Source of the DNA: Pyrodictiaceae archaeon
GTDB lineage: Archaea; Thermoproteota; Thermoprotei_A; Sulfolobales; Pyrodictiaceae
DNA length: 37,598 nt
Assembly: GCA_027046265.1 (NCBI GenBank)
Contig: JALTZF010000114.1
Location: 1-37,598 of the forward strand
Direction of reading: 5' to 3'
Positions 16,714-24,316 of this stretch are shown one piece after another (position 1 is the stretch's first letter; every line of letters starts with the position of its first letter). The notes below the pieces were generated by a model that saw only the letters and a list, made by a program, of their open reading frames with translations, made no database searches and was not told where the DNA came from. The position numbers and the translations under genes are program-made.

Positions 16714-17871
16714 ATGCTGTTCGATAGGTTTGCGCCATTCAGCATATGGGCTAGAATAAGGCCGGATGCGATAACTGTTTGGGATGATAAAAGAGTACAA
16801 CGAGCTCTTTCCTGGTACTATCTAGTTATGAAAGATGAGGCGCCAGCTAAGTTCATGCTAGCTAAGATAGTTGAAGTGGAGGATAACCCTAAAAAACTCG
16901 CTATAGAACAGCTGGAGGAACTCAACAAAACGAAGAAGAAAGAATTAATAAAACTTGTAGAACAAGCGAGAAGGAGAAAATATACTCTTGACGACTTCAA
17001 AAAGGATTCTAGAAATATGCCGAAGTTCAGCCTACTCCACGTTGATGCCGAGTTAGCTCGAAGATACGCTTCACCATGCAGGCTTTGTGAACGTCGATGT
17101 ATGGTTAGGAGGGAGAAACAAATAGGAGCTTGTAGAGTTGGCATTAAGACATACGTGCATAGCTGGTTTCACCATCTAGGCGAAGAAGCTCCGCTTGTTC
17201 CAAGTGGTACAATATTTTACGGTGGTTGCAACTTTACTTGCGTCTTCTGCCAGAATTACGATATTAGCCAAGTGTATCCGCGTTCTGGAGAAGTGGTTGA
17301 TGCAAGAAGGCTTGCTGAGATCCAGAAACAGCTCAGAATGCACGGGGCACGGAATATCAATCATGTCGGTGGTGACCCCACACCGAACCTTCACACTATA
17401 GTTGAGTCCTTAATCTATCTTGATACTAATGTGCCTCAACTATGGAATAGCAACATGTACATGAGCATGGAGAGCATGAACATCTTAGTCGATATTATAG
17501 ATATATGGCTCCCTGACTTTAAATATGGTAACGATAAATGTGCGTGGCGACTTTCAAGTGCAAAGAACTATGTTAAGGTTGTAACACGGAACTTATCCAT
17601 AGCAGTGAAGTATGGTGACATGATTATAAGACACCTAGTCCTGCCAGGTCATCTAGAGTGTTGCACTAAGCCTGTTCTTCGTTGGATAGCTGAGAATCTT
17701 CCAAGAGATAGAGTTCTTGTTAACGTAATGGAGCAATATAGGCCAGAGCATTTTGTTCTCCGCTATCCTAAGAGATGGCCCGAAATAACTAGGAGACTCA
17801 CAGATCGAGAAATAGTTGACGCGCGTCTCTATGCTGAGAAACTAGGTTTAATCTATGATCCTGTAAGCTAG
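16714..17871 (+). CDS. Radical SAM protein, PflX-like (COG1313)
   Basis: A 385-residue radical SAM enzyme resembling PflX and other pyruvate-formate-lyase-activase homologs. Residues 1-110 are a charged helical extension. An extra cysteine cluster CRLCERRC...GAC (122, 125, 129, 140) precedes the radical SAM motif CNFTCVFC (172-179), which binds the [4Fe-4S] that cleaves S-adenosylmethionine. GGDPTP (about 219-224) is the GGE-like SAM-binding segment, and the barrel runs to about 380. The substrate of this family is not known to me. It is the first of three radical SAM genes in a row on the same strand, 32 bases before the next. Confidence 0.85.
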   Translation: MLFDRFAPFSIWARIRPDAITVWDDKRVQRALSWYYLVMKDEAPAKFMLAKIVEVEDNPKKLAIEQLEELNKTKKKELIKLVEQARRRKYTLDDFKKDSRNMPKFSLLHVDAELARRYASPCRLCERRCMVRREKQIGACRVGIKTYVHSWFHHLGEEAPLVPSGTIFYGGCNFTCVFCQNYDISQVYPRSGEVVDARRLAEIQKQLRMHGARNINHVGGDPTPNLHTIVESLIYLDTNVPQLWNSNMYMSMESMNILVDIIDIWLPDFKYGNDKCAWRLSSAKNYVKVVTRNLSIAVKYGDMIIRHLVLPGHLECCTKPVLRWIAENLPRDRVLVNVMEQYRPEHFVLRYPKRWPEITRRLTDREIVDARLYAEKLGLIYDPVS

Positions 17872-17903
17872 CAACGATACAGCTATGAGGGTGTCATAGG
17901 GCT

Positions 17904-19613
17904 GTGAGAGTAGGCAGAGTCTTGATCGTTGATGGATACACTGATGAACCTGCAGGCTTTGGTGTACCACCATACATTGATGTTTATCCTAGATACATAG
18001 CTGGAGCTTTGTGGGTTATTGAGCCTAGTATAGTAGTACACTACGTAACAGTTGACCAAGTTAGGAAAAATGTTCATGAATTTATTAGAAGAGCAAATAG
18101 TTATGATATGGTAGTAGTCATAGCTGGGGCTGTAGTCCCTGGAAAGTACTTGGGAGGGGAACCCATAAAGCTTGAAGAACTTAAATCATGGTTTACAACC
18201 ATAGTACGACCTTTCAAGATCCTTGTCGGTGCCGCAGCGAGATGGGGTATAGGAAATGAAGGAGGGACTGTAGCAGCGATACCAAAAGAAGTCGAAGCAG
18301 CTTTTGACGTCATTGTATCGGGTGACGCTGAAGTCTACATCTACGACCTAGTACGCTATGGCGAAGAGAGAGCAGAGCCTTGGCGCATAGTTGAGGACAT
18401 GAGCTTAATTGATAAGATAGCTATTAAAGGTGCGAAGATAGTGAAGCAACATCCAAACTATGGCTATAATTTGACGGCTGAGATAGAAACTTATCGGAGT
18501 TGCAGCAGGTGGATTAGTGGAGGTTGCAGTTTTTGTGTAACGAAGCTATACGGAAAACCTAAGCAACGCGAAGTAAAATCCATAGTTAGAGAAGTTGAAG
18601 CTCTTTACAAGATGGGGGTACGACACTTCCGTCTGGGGAGACAAGCTGACATACTAGTATTTGGTAGTAAGGATCTTGCCACAGAAGAATGGCCCAAACC
18701 TAATCCCGAAGCTCTTGAGAGGCTACTCTACGGGATAAGGTTCGTAGCACCATCACTTAAGACACTGCACATCGATAATGTTAATCCTGGCACAATTGTA
18801 TTCCATAAAGAGGAGAGTATTAGGGCACTTAAGACAATAATAATGTATCATACCCCAGGCGATGTTGCTGCACTTGGCATTGAGACTGCTGATCCCCGCG
18901 TTGTGAAAATAAATAATCTCAAGGTAGGTCCTGAAGATGCTTTCGATGCTGTAAAAACAATATACAGTGTAGGTGCACGTAGGGGGTACAATGGATTGCC
19001 AGAGATACTTGCCGGAGTCAACTTCGTTTTAGGCCTCCCTGGGGAAACTAAGGAGACCTACCAGCGAAACATAGAATTTATTGAAAAACTGTACAAAGAG
19101 GGCATACTGATAAGAAGAATTAATGTAAGAAAGGTCTTAGTCCTTCCAGGTACTCGTCTTGCAAAAGAAGGGATAAAATGGATAAAGAGGCATGAGCGAC
19201 TTGCAGCAAAGTTTAAGCGTATAGTCATGGAGTATTCTATGCAGTTCCTAAAGCTACTAGTGCCTCGTGGAAGTATACTCAAATATTTGTACGTAGAGGG
19301 TTATAATGAGCGTTTAGGTATAACTTATGCACGTCAAGCAGGTAGCTACCCTCTCGTAGCTGAAATCCCGTGTAGAATAGATAAGCCAAGAATTATAGAT
19401 GTGTATGTATATGATTATGCTGGCCGGAGTGTGCGCGGTCTACCTGTCCCATTAAACATAAATACCTCAAGCTTAACAGCCCTAAGCCGTGTTATTGGCA
19501 ATAGAGCCGCATTGAGTGTTATAAAACAAAGACCCTTTAGTAACGAAAAAGATATACACAACATGCTTGGGCCATATGCTCAATACCTCTCAGTAAAAGG
19601 ATTTACATGCTAG
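17904..19613 (+). CDS. Radical SAM protein with C-terminal helix-hairpin-helix (COG1031-like)
   Basis: A 569-residue radical SAM protein of the archaeal COG1031 type. Residues 1-180 form an alpha/beta domain like the B12-binding-type half of related enzymes, without a DxHxxG signature. The cluster motif is C200-x7-C208-x2-C211 (CSRWISGGCSFC), a spacing different from the classical CxxxCxxC. A TIM-barrel part with NFVLGLPGETKETY follows. The last 60 residues (about 510-550) look like a helix-hairpin-helix (NTSSLTALSRVIGNRAALSVI), suggesting nucleic acid contact. Reaction unknown. GTG start at 17904. The neighbours are also radical SAM enzymes. Confidence 0.8.
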   Translation: MRVGRVLIVDGYTDEPAGFGVPPYIDVYPRYIAGALWVIEPSIVVHYVTVDQVRKNVHEFIRRANSYDMVVVIAGAVVPGKYLGGEPIKLEELKSWFTTIVRPFKILVGAAARWGIGNEGGTVAAIPKEVEAAFDVIVSGDAEVYIYDLVRYGEERAEPWRIVEDMSLIDKIAIKGAKIVKQHPNYGYNLTAEIETYRSCSRWISGGCSFCVTKLYGKPKQREVKSIVREVEALYKMGVRHFRLGRQADILVFGSKDLATEEWPKPNPEALERLLYGIRFVAPSLKTLHIDNVNPGTIVFHKEESIRALKTIIMYHTPGDVAALGIETADPRVVKINNLKVGPEDAFDAVKTIYSVGARRGYNGLPEILAGVNFVLGLPGETKETYQRNIEFIEKLYKEGILIRRINVRKVLVLPGTRLAKEGIKWIKRHERLAAKFKRIVMEYSMQFLKLLVPRGSILKYLYVEGYNERLGITYARQAGSYPLVAEIPCRIDKPRIIDVYVYDYAGRSVRGLPVPLNINTSSLTALSRVIGNRAALSVIKQRPFSNEKDIHNMLGPYAQYLSVKGFTC

Positions 19614-19718
19614 AAAAATATTGCCTTTATACGGCTGAACAATACCTTCGCTAGAACTGACCAGACTAAGGCTTTAAACCTCCTAATAAAGCCAGATTTT
19701 ATACGAGGGTGAAAGAGA

Positions 19719-21536
19719 ATGGCTATAACTACAGAGAGGCACAAAAATACAGTAACACCAGAGTCCTTGTTGCCCGCGCCTGCAGAATATGACAAGGCAA
19801 GACGGGTTGTGAAGATAGCAGGAAGAATAGCAAGAATAGGAGGGCCCATCCCTAAGCTCCATGATAACGAGAGATTCGTTGCTTATACCACTAGTGTTTG
19901 CCCATACTGCTATCGGTTATTACCAGCCATAATATTTGAGCGTGACAAGAAGATATACATAAGGAAGGTATGCCCCGAACATGGCACCATAGAAGAATTA
20001 TACTTTAGTAGTGCACGCCAATACTATAGATTCTTTAAATTCGAAGAAGAAGGAACAGGAGTTACGCCTCATGTACAACTTAAAACACCTTGTCCCTTTA
20101 ATTGCGGGCTCTGTCCAAGACATAAAAACCATACCGCGTTGGCTAATCTTGTCGTGACAAATCGCTGTGATCTTTCATGCTGGTATTGTTTCTTCTACGC
20201 TGAAAAAATGGGTTATGTCTATGAGCCTACTTTAGAGCAGATAAGATACATGATAAGACAATACAAGAAAGAAGGGGTCTCCATGGCTGTACAAATAACT
20301 GGTGGTGAACCTACACTTAGGCCAGATCTTCCAGAAATAATTAAGCTACTCAAGGAGGAGGGGGTAACCCATATACAGCTAAACACGCATGGCATAACAT
20401 TTGCTAAGCTCTGGTTTGAAAAAGGCCCAGAAGCGGCTGTAGAGTATGCCCGTACACTCAGAATGGCAGGGCTCAACACGGTCTACATGAGCTTTGATGG
20501 TGTTACGCCCCGAACAAATCCAAAGAATCACTGGGAGGTACCATACACTCTTGAAGTCTTCCGTAGAGCTCGTGTAACAAGTGTTGTCTTAGTGCCAACA
20601 GTTATTAAAACGATTAATGACCATGAACTCGGTTCTATAATTAAATTCGCTGCTAAACATATAGATGTTATTAGAGGAGTTAACTTCCAGCCAGTGAGTT
20701 TGACAGGAAGAATGAGAAAGGACGAACGCGCCAAGTATCGTGTAACGATACCTGATGTACTAAAATGGGTTGAGGAACAAACTGATGGGCAGATACCTGA
20801 GGATTCATGGTTCCCCATACCAGTAGCCGCAAAATTCGCATACTTTATAGAAGCCCTTAGCGGTGAACTTAAAGTATGTATGGGCAACCACCCTGCTTGC
20901 GGTTCAGCCACATACGTTTTCGTAGAGAAAGGAAGTAATGGTTTGCCAAAGCGCTTTATTCCCATAACAGACTTCCTAGATATTGAGGGCTTCATAGAGT
21001 ATATTGAGGAAAAGACAGCAAATCTCAGAAAAGCAAGTAGTTCCTCCTTCTCCTCTTTCCGCAAAACGATACAAGTAGCGTCCATACTCAAAGATCTGCC
21101 AAAGTTTGTTGATAGGGCAAAAATGCCAAAGAACCTTAACATAACAAAGTTACTTATGAATGTATTCATAAAACGTAACTACGAGGCGCTCGGCGAACTA
21201 CATTACCGTATGTTGTTCCTAGGAAATATGCACTTCATGGATCTATACAATTACGATGTGGAGCGTGTAATGCGATGCAATATCCACTACTTGTCACCAG
21301 ATGGAAGAATAGTGCCCTTCTGTACCTATAACGTATTAAATGATGTATATAGAGATTATATTCTAAAGAAGTATAGTATACCCATAGAGGAGTACAAGAG
21401 AAAGTATGGCGTATCAAGCATAGGCCCTGACGTTAAGTATGTTAGAAACATTAAGTTGTTAAAGAGCACACCAATATACTACGAGGCATATAAGGGAATA
21501 GTGCCCGATGACATCCTCTACGGCAAGAAACACTAA
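19719..21536 (+). CDS. tes: Tetraether lipid synthase homolog (Tes/MJ0619-like radical SAM)
   Basis: A 605-residue radical SAM protein that matches the MJ0619/Tes family, shown in methanogens to join two archaeol tails into tetraether (GDGT) lipids. Cysteine motifs in order: CPYC (61-64), VCPEHG (C85), CPFNCGLC (125-132), radical SAM motif CDLSCWYC (150-157), TGGEPT about 189-194, then KVCMGNHPACG (C about 388 and 394) and C-terminal CNIHYLSPDGRIVPFC. Several auxiliary Fe-S or metal sites are implied. GGGTG at 19707-19711 is a likely ribosome site before the ATG. Tetraether formation fits a hyperthermophile. Paralogs of this family exist, so its exact product is an inference. Confidence 0.85.
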   Translation: MAITTERHKNTVTPESLLPAPAEYDKARRVVKIAGRIARIGGPIPKLHDNERFVAYTTSVCPYCYRLLPAIIFERDKKIYIRKVCPEHGTIEELYFSSARQYYRFFKFEEEGTGVTPHVQLKTPCPFNCGLCPRHKNHTALANLVVTNRCDLSCWYCFFYAEKMGYVYEPTLEQIRYMIRQYKKEGVSMAVQITGGEPTLRPDLPEIIKLLKEEGVTHIQLNTHGITFAKLWFEKGPEAAVEYARTLRMAGLNTVYMSFDGVTPRTNPKNHWEVPYTLEVFRRARVTSVVLVPTVIKTINDHELGSIIKFAAKHIDVIRGVNFQPVSLTGRMRKDERAKYRVTIPDVLKWVEEQTDGQIPEDSWFPIPVAAKFAYFIEALSGELKVCMGNHPACGSATYVFVEKGSNGLPKRFIPITDFLDIEGFIEYIEEKTANLRKASSSSFSSFRKTIQVASILKDLPKFVDRAKMPKNLNITKLLMNVFIKRNYEALGELHYRMLFLGNMHFMDLYNYDVERVMRCNIHYLSPDGRIVPFCTYNVLNDVYRDYILKKYSIPIEEYKRKYGVSSIGPDVKYVRNIKLLKSTPIYYEAYKGIVPDDILYGKKH

Positions 21537-21546
21537 GAAGACACTA

Positions 21547-22365
21547 CTACAGCCTTTTTAGCCACAAGTGCTCAAAATTTCTTTTAATGGCTTCTTTAAC
21601 TTCATCAAAACTCATGCTTTTAATTCTTCCAATTTCTCTAACGACATCAATGACTAGACGTGGATGCATCATAATACCCTTATACTTATATGGTGAATCA
21701 CTCTCAGTTAACATAATTTCTAATGAAGCGCTCTGTACTACTCTTTGGTGCTTCTTCTGTATGGACACAGCAGGATTTATAGATATGCTATAACCAGCTT
21801 TAACAAGTTCGTCGAGCAAGTGGAGAGGCCCCGTATACCAGTGAAAGTTGGCATAAGGTATGTCATACCGTATAAGGAGCCTATAAACTTCTTCCCATGT
21901 CCCTGCCGTGTGTAAGTTAAGTATTAAGCCGTGATCTCTTGCCGCTTCGAGAAACAGCTTGAAGACTTCCCTCTGAACATTTATAGTCTCTGCCACAAAC
22001 TTTGTATCAAGTCCTACCTCACCTAGACAACGAACATTATAGTCCAGTGCAAGATGTACAATTTTTTCTGCTTCACGTAATGAGTCTTTAAGATTCTTTA
22101 TAGACCAAGGGTGAAGACCAACACAAGCTACTATTTTATTATACATTCTAGATAACTTTACAACACGTCTACTACTTTCAAAGTCGTCTCCTACAGCCAC
22201 AATAACGATATCCTCTGAACTTATTATTTCCCTAAGAGAGGCATCATCATATTCATGAGCGTGCGAGTGCACGTCTACGTACTCATAACTTAACTTGGCC
22301 AATGCTGTGTACCCCCATGCCACTCTGAAGCGTGACGAGGTAACTTTCCAGGAATAGTTAAACAC
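21547..22365 (-). CDS. TatD-family hydrolase
   Basis: A 272-residue TatD-type metal-dependent hydrolase, probably a 3'-5' DNase or related phosphoesterase. Motifs in order: DVHSHAH (31-37), GLHPW (about 98-102), GEVGLD (about 136-141), LHTAG, NFHWYTG and TESDSPY near 220. All metal ligands of the family are present. The GTG at 22365 fits a TATA box TTTTTATTT centred near 22387, though homology would also allow the in-frame GTG at 22323. It ends 11 bases from the convergent tes gene. Confidence 0.85.
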   Translation of the reverse strand: MFNYSWKVTSSRFRVAWGYTALAKLSYEYVDVHSHAHEYDDASLREIISSEDIVIVAVGDDFESSRRVVKLSRMYNKIVACVGLHPWSIKNLKDSLREAEKIVHLALDYNVRCLGEVGLDTKFVAETINVQREVFKLFLEAARDHGLILNLHTAGTWEEVYRLLIRYDIPYANFHWYTGPLHLLDELVKAGYSISINPAVSIQKKHQRVVQSASLEIMLTESDSPYKYKGIMMHPRLVIDVVREIGRIKSMSFDEVKEAIKRNFEHLWLKRL

Positions 22366-22423
22366 GTAGTTACTGGGAGGAAATAAAAATAGGTCTTAGA
22401 ATTTTATTTAGTAGTAACTTATG

Positions 22424-22492
22424 GAGGCTTATGATGAACAACCCGAACGAGACGAGCATAGCGATGAGAAGGTGGCGGCTAACTGAAGCCTC
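22424..22492 (+). ncRNA. Predicted C/D box sRNA with closing stem
   Basis: GAGGCT (22424-22429) pairs perfectly with AGCCTC (22487-22492). Inside: perfect C box ATGATGA (22431-22437), guide region ACAACCCGAACG (22438-22449), a poorly defined D', C' starting ATGAGAA (22463-22469 or close), 12-base guide GGTGGCGGCTAA ending just before perfect D box CTGA (22483-22486). ATTTTATTTA at 22401-22410 is a promoter-like box about 22 bases upstream of the stem. Targets not identified. Confidence 0.7.
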
Positions 22493-22540
22493 ATACCGTA
22501 AAAGATTCATCACTTATCAGTATAGGCGGCTTCGTATCAT
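22491..22540 (-). ncRNA. Possible C/D box sRNA, tail-to-tail with the plus-strand sRNA
   Basis: Reading leftward: C-like ATGATAC (22534-22540), 13-base guide GAAGCCGCCTATA (22521-22533), perfect D' CTGA (22517-22520), TAA spacer, perfect C' GTGATGA (22507-22513), 12-base guide ATCTTTTACGGT (22495-22506), D-like ATGA (22491-22494). GGCC before the C box can pair (one wobble) with GGCT after the D. Here the inner boxes are perfect and the outer ones weak, the reverse of the usual pattern, so confidence is limited. Confidence 0.4.
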
Positions 22541-22573
22541 TGGCCCATTTATTCGTGATTGATTGTACTTAGT

Positions 22574-23281
22574 CTATACTTTTATTACTGTGACGTCTCT
22601 TCGTGCAGGTAAGGCAACATTTATGATACGTATCCCATCTATCTTTACTTCATAACGGACAGAATTATGTGCATGACCATGAATTACGATGTCTGGCCTG
22701 CTTCTTTTGATTGCATCTTCCATTTGCTTGCTTCCAATGAACTTCCAGATACCTCTATCCTCACCCTCAAGTGTACTATATGTTGGTGCATAATGCATTA
22801 GGACAATAACAAAATATCCTTCACGCTTAAGTTTGGACACATTTTCTTCGAGCTTCTTAATTTTATTCTTATAGATTAGTCTTATGCTTGGTATATGTTT
22901 CTTCTGCCAGCTTGTAGGCTCATCCAAAGCACCCCTTGTACCATAGATAGCTATGCGTTTGCTTGGAGTCTCAATGGTTAAATGTCTATCCTCAAGCCAT
23001 ATGATATCATTATAACGAGTCATAAACATGTGTTCTCTATCAAAATACTCTTCATTACCAAACGAGGCTATTATCCGAGCATTTCTACACATAGATTTTG
23101 TAATCCTCACCACAGGAGCGAGTGCATCAACTCTACCTTTATCAACCATGTCACCTGCCCAAAGAACTGCTGTAGCTCTATCACACTCCTCTTTGTGTTT
23201 AGAGAGCGCACTCATGTAATGCATAAGGAATCTTGGACTATGAACGTCGCTTACAGCTATAAGTACTACCTCGCCTCCCAA
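22574..23281 (-). CDS. Calcineurin-like metallophosphoesterase
   Basis: A 235-residue metallophosphoesterase with the dinuclear metal motifs in order: SDVHS (11-15), WAGDMVD (41-47), FGNEEY (74-79), LMHYAP (about 158-163) and HGHAHN (about 200-205). The third motif is GNEE where most of the family has GNH(E/D); the histidine that normally assists catalysis is replaced by glutamate, as also happens in some YfcE-like enzymes. Substrate unknown; small archaeal members are often phosphodiesterases. TTG start at 23281. Confidence 0.85.
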   Translation of the reverse strand: MGGEVVLIAVSDVHSPRFLMHYMSALSKHKEECDRATAVLWAGDMVDKGRVDALAPVVRITKSMCRNARIIASFGNEEYFDREHMFMTRYNDIIWLEDRHLTIETPSKRIAIYGTRGALDEPTSWQKKHIPSIRLIYKNKIKKLEENVSKLKREGYFVIVLMHYAPTYSTLEGEDRGIWKFIGSKQMEDAIKRSRPDIVIHGHAHNSVRYEVKIDGIRIINVALPARRDVTVIKV

Positions 23282-23366
23282 CTGCCATACACCATTACGC
23301 TATACTCTATAAGCAATTTATGGCATGAGATACTCATCTTCAACCAGTTTGGCGGAGCCTAAACAG

Positions 23367-23375
23367 TATAAAAGG
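23367..23375 (+). promoter_or_regulatory. Strong TATA box before structured RNA candidate
   Basis: TATAAAAGG, centred at 23371, preceded by purines in the BRE position (AAACAG). The predicted start near 23395 is not followed by any open frame but by the stable hairpin at 23402-23449, so it probably drives a non-coding RNA. Confidence 0.5.
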
Positions 23376-23393
23376 AAGGGTAGCGCGGTGAAT

Positions 23394-23455
23394 ACGTCCC
23401 AGCCCGGCTCACCCAAAACCCCCAAATGCCTCGGGGGTGTGCACCGGGCCACGTT
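23394..23455 (+). ncRNA. Structured non-coding RNA candidate
   Basis: Behind a strong TATA box is a long hairpin: GCCCGG (23402-23407) with CCGGGC (23444-23449), an asymmetric internal loop (CTCACCCAAA against GTGCA, in which CAC and GTG may pair), then ACCCCC (23418-23423) with GGGGGT (23433-23438) closing a 9-base loop AAATGCCTC. The shape recalls an H/ACA pocket hairpin, but the ACA box at the expected distance is missing. No C/D boxes. It lies in a 424-base gene-free interval between divergent genes. Confidence 0.5.
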
Positions 23456-23470
23456 CATTCCGTAGTAAGC

Positions 23471-23705
23471 TAAGACCTCATAAATATTACCTTGTTTAGA
23501 TAGAACACTATCTAGTTAGGTAATTAAGGGCACAAGCATACATACCTAGATGTGGCCGATGAAGAGAAGTTTATCTGAAATTTTATACTGGCATAGGTGA
23601 AGAGGCTGAGCTACGCGGAGGCCGCCTTAATTTTTGCCGAGCTCTCTCGGTGGAGTATCGATATGCTTCCTCGACAATGATTTCGTGTTCTTTTGGTGAT
23701 AGCTA
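23471..23705. other. Gene-free interval with two small GC hairpins
   Basis: No credible coding frame. The first part is AT-rich. Near 23615-23625 is GCGG-AGG-CCGC and at 23637-23650 CCGAG-CTCT-CTCGG. Boxes ATGAAGA (23559) and CTGA (23575), GTGAAGA (23597) and CTGA (23606) occur with wrong spacing for a C/D sRNA. I see no tRNA or repeat. Confidence 0.3.
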
Positions 23706-24308
23706 ATGTTGAAGTCTCTAATTGGCGAGTTGATACATGGGAAACTTAAGGCATACATTAGTCATGGTTTATCGAGGTATGCTGGTGCAGCGTTGGCATA
23801 CCATGTCTCGAAAACCATGAGAATACCTATATATGCATCCAATTACTATAAGGCAATACTGGGAGAATACTGGAAACCGTGCAGTAATGCTGCCAACAAA
23901 GCTGTTTTTGTAGAATGTAACCCAGCTAAGGACAGTGAGCCTGTTCTTGTTATTAATGTTCCAGGAACAAAGCTTAGGAAGTTTAGTCTTGCAAGAGTTA
24001 TTGCCCGAGAAATATTATCTAATACTTTCGTCTTAGTATACATAGACTATGATATTGTATATAGGTCCTATTTCGTAGTCTATACAACTATACCACCAAC
24101 GATAAAAGAACTAGAGAATGTGTGCCCGCAAACTATTCTGGAGGAGCTTAAAGAACTTGGTTCTCTGATTACTCTACAAGATGCTGTTTTCTCCTTATCA
24201 AAGAAGCTTAATATATCGAAGGGTAAAGCGCGAGAATTATTATTTGCTCTTGCAAGAAAGTATTGTATTTTGATTGATGAAAATAAACAAATCAAGATCT
24301 TGGCTTGA
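23706..24308 (+). CDS. Hypothetical protein with a C-terminal winged-helix-like segment
   Basis: A 200-residue protein of unknown family. The first 130 residues look alpha/beta (IPIYASNYYKAILGEYW; PVLVINVPG; FVLVYIDYDIVYRSYFVVYTT) and contain three cysteines. The last 60 residues (TILEELKELGSLITLQDAVFSLSKKLNISKGKARELLFALARKYCILIDENK) read as a winged helix-turn-helix. A role as regulator with a fused ligand- or protein-binding domain is possible. Its 3' end lies 8 bases from the convergent leuS. Confidence 0.65.
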   Translation: MLKSLIGELIHGKLKAYISHGLSRYAGAALAYHVSKTMRIPIYASNYYKAILGEYWKPCSNAANKAVFVECNPAKDSEPVLVINVPGTKLRKFSLARVIAREILSNTFVLVYIDYDIVYRSYFVVYTTIPPTIKELENVCPQTILEELKELGSLITLQDAVFSLSKKLNISKGKARELLFALARKYCILIDENKQIKILA

Positions 24309-24316
24309 CCCTGCCC

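Noticed and set aside
20528-21169. 213-codon frame antisense to the tetraether lipid synthase homolog
   Set aside because: Shadow of a well-supported gene; low-complexity, serine-rich translation.
23559-23609. Two ATGAAGA/GTGAAGA and CTGA box pairs on the plus strand
   Set aside because: The guide spaces are 9 and 2 bases, too short for a working C/D sRNA.
23600-23630. TAGCTCAGCCT on the minus strand, like a tRNA D-arm
   Set aside because: No matching GAGC, no T-arm and no acceptor stem nearby, so not a tRNA or tRNA half.
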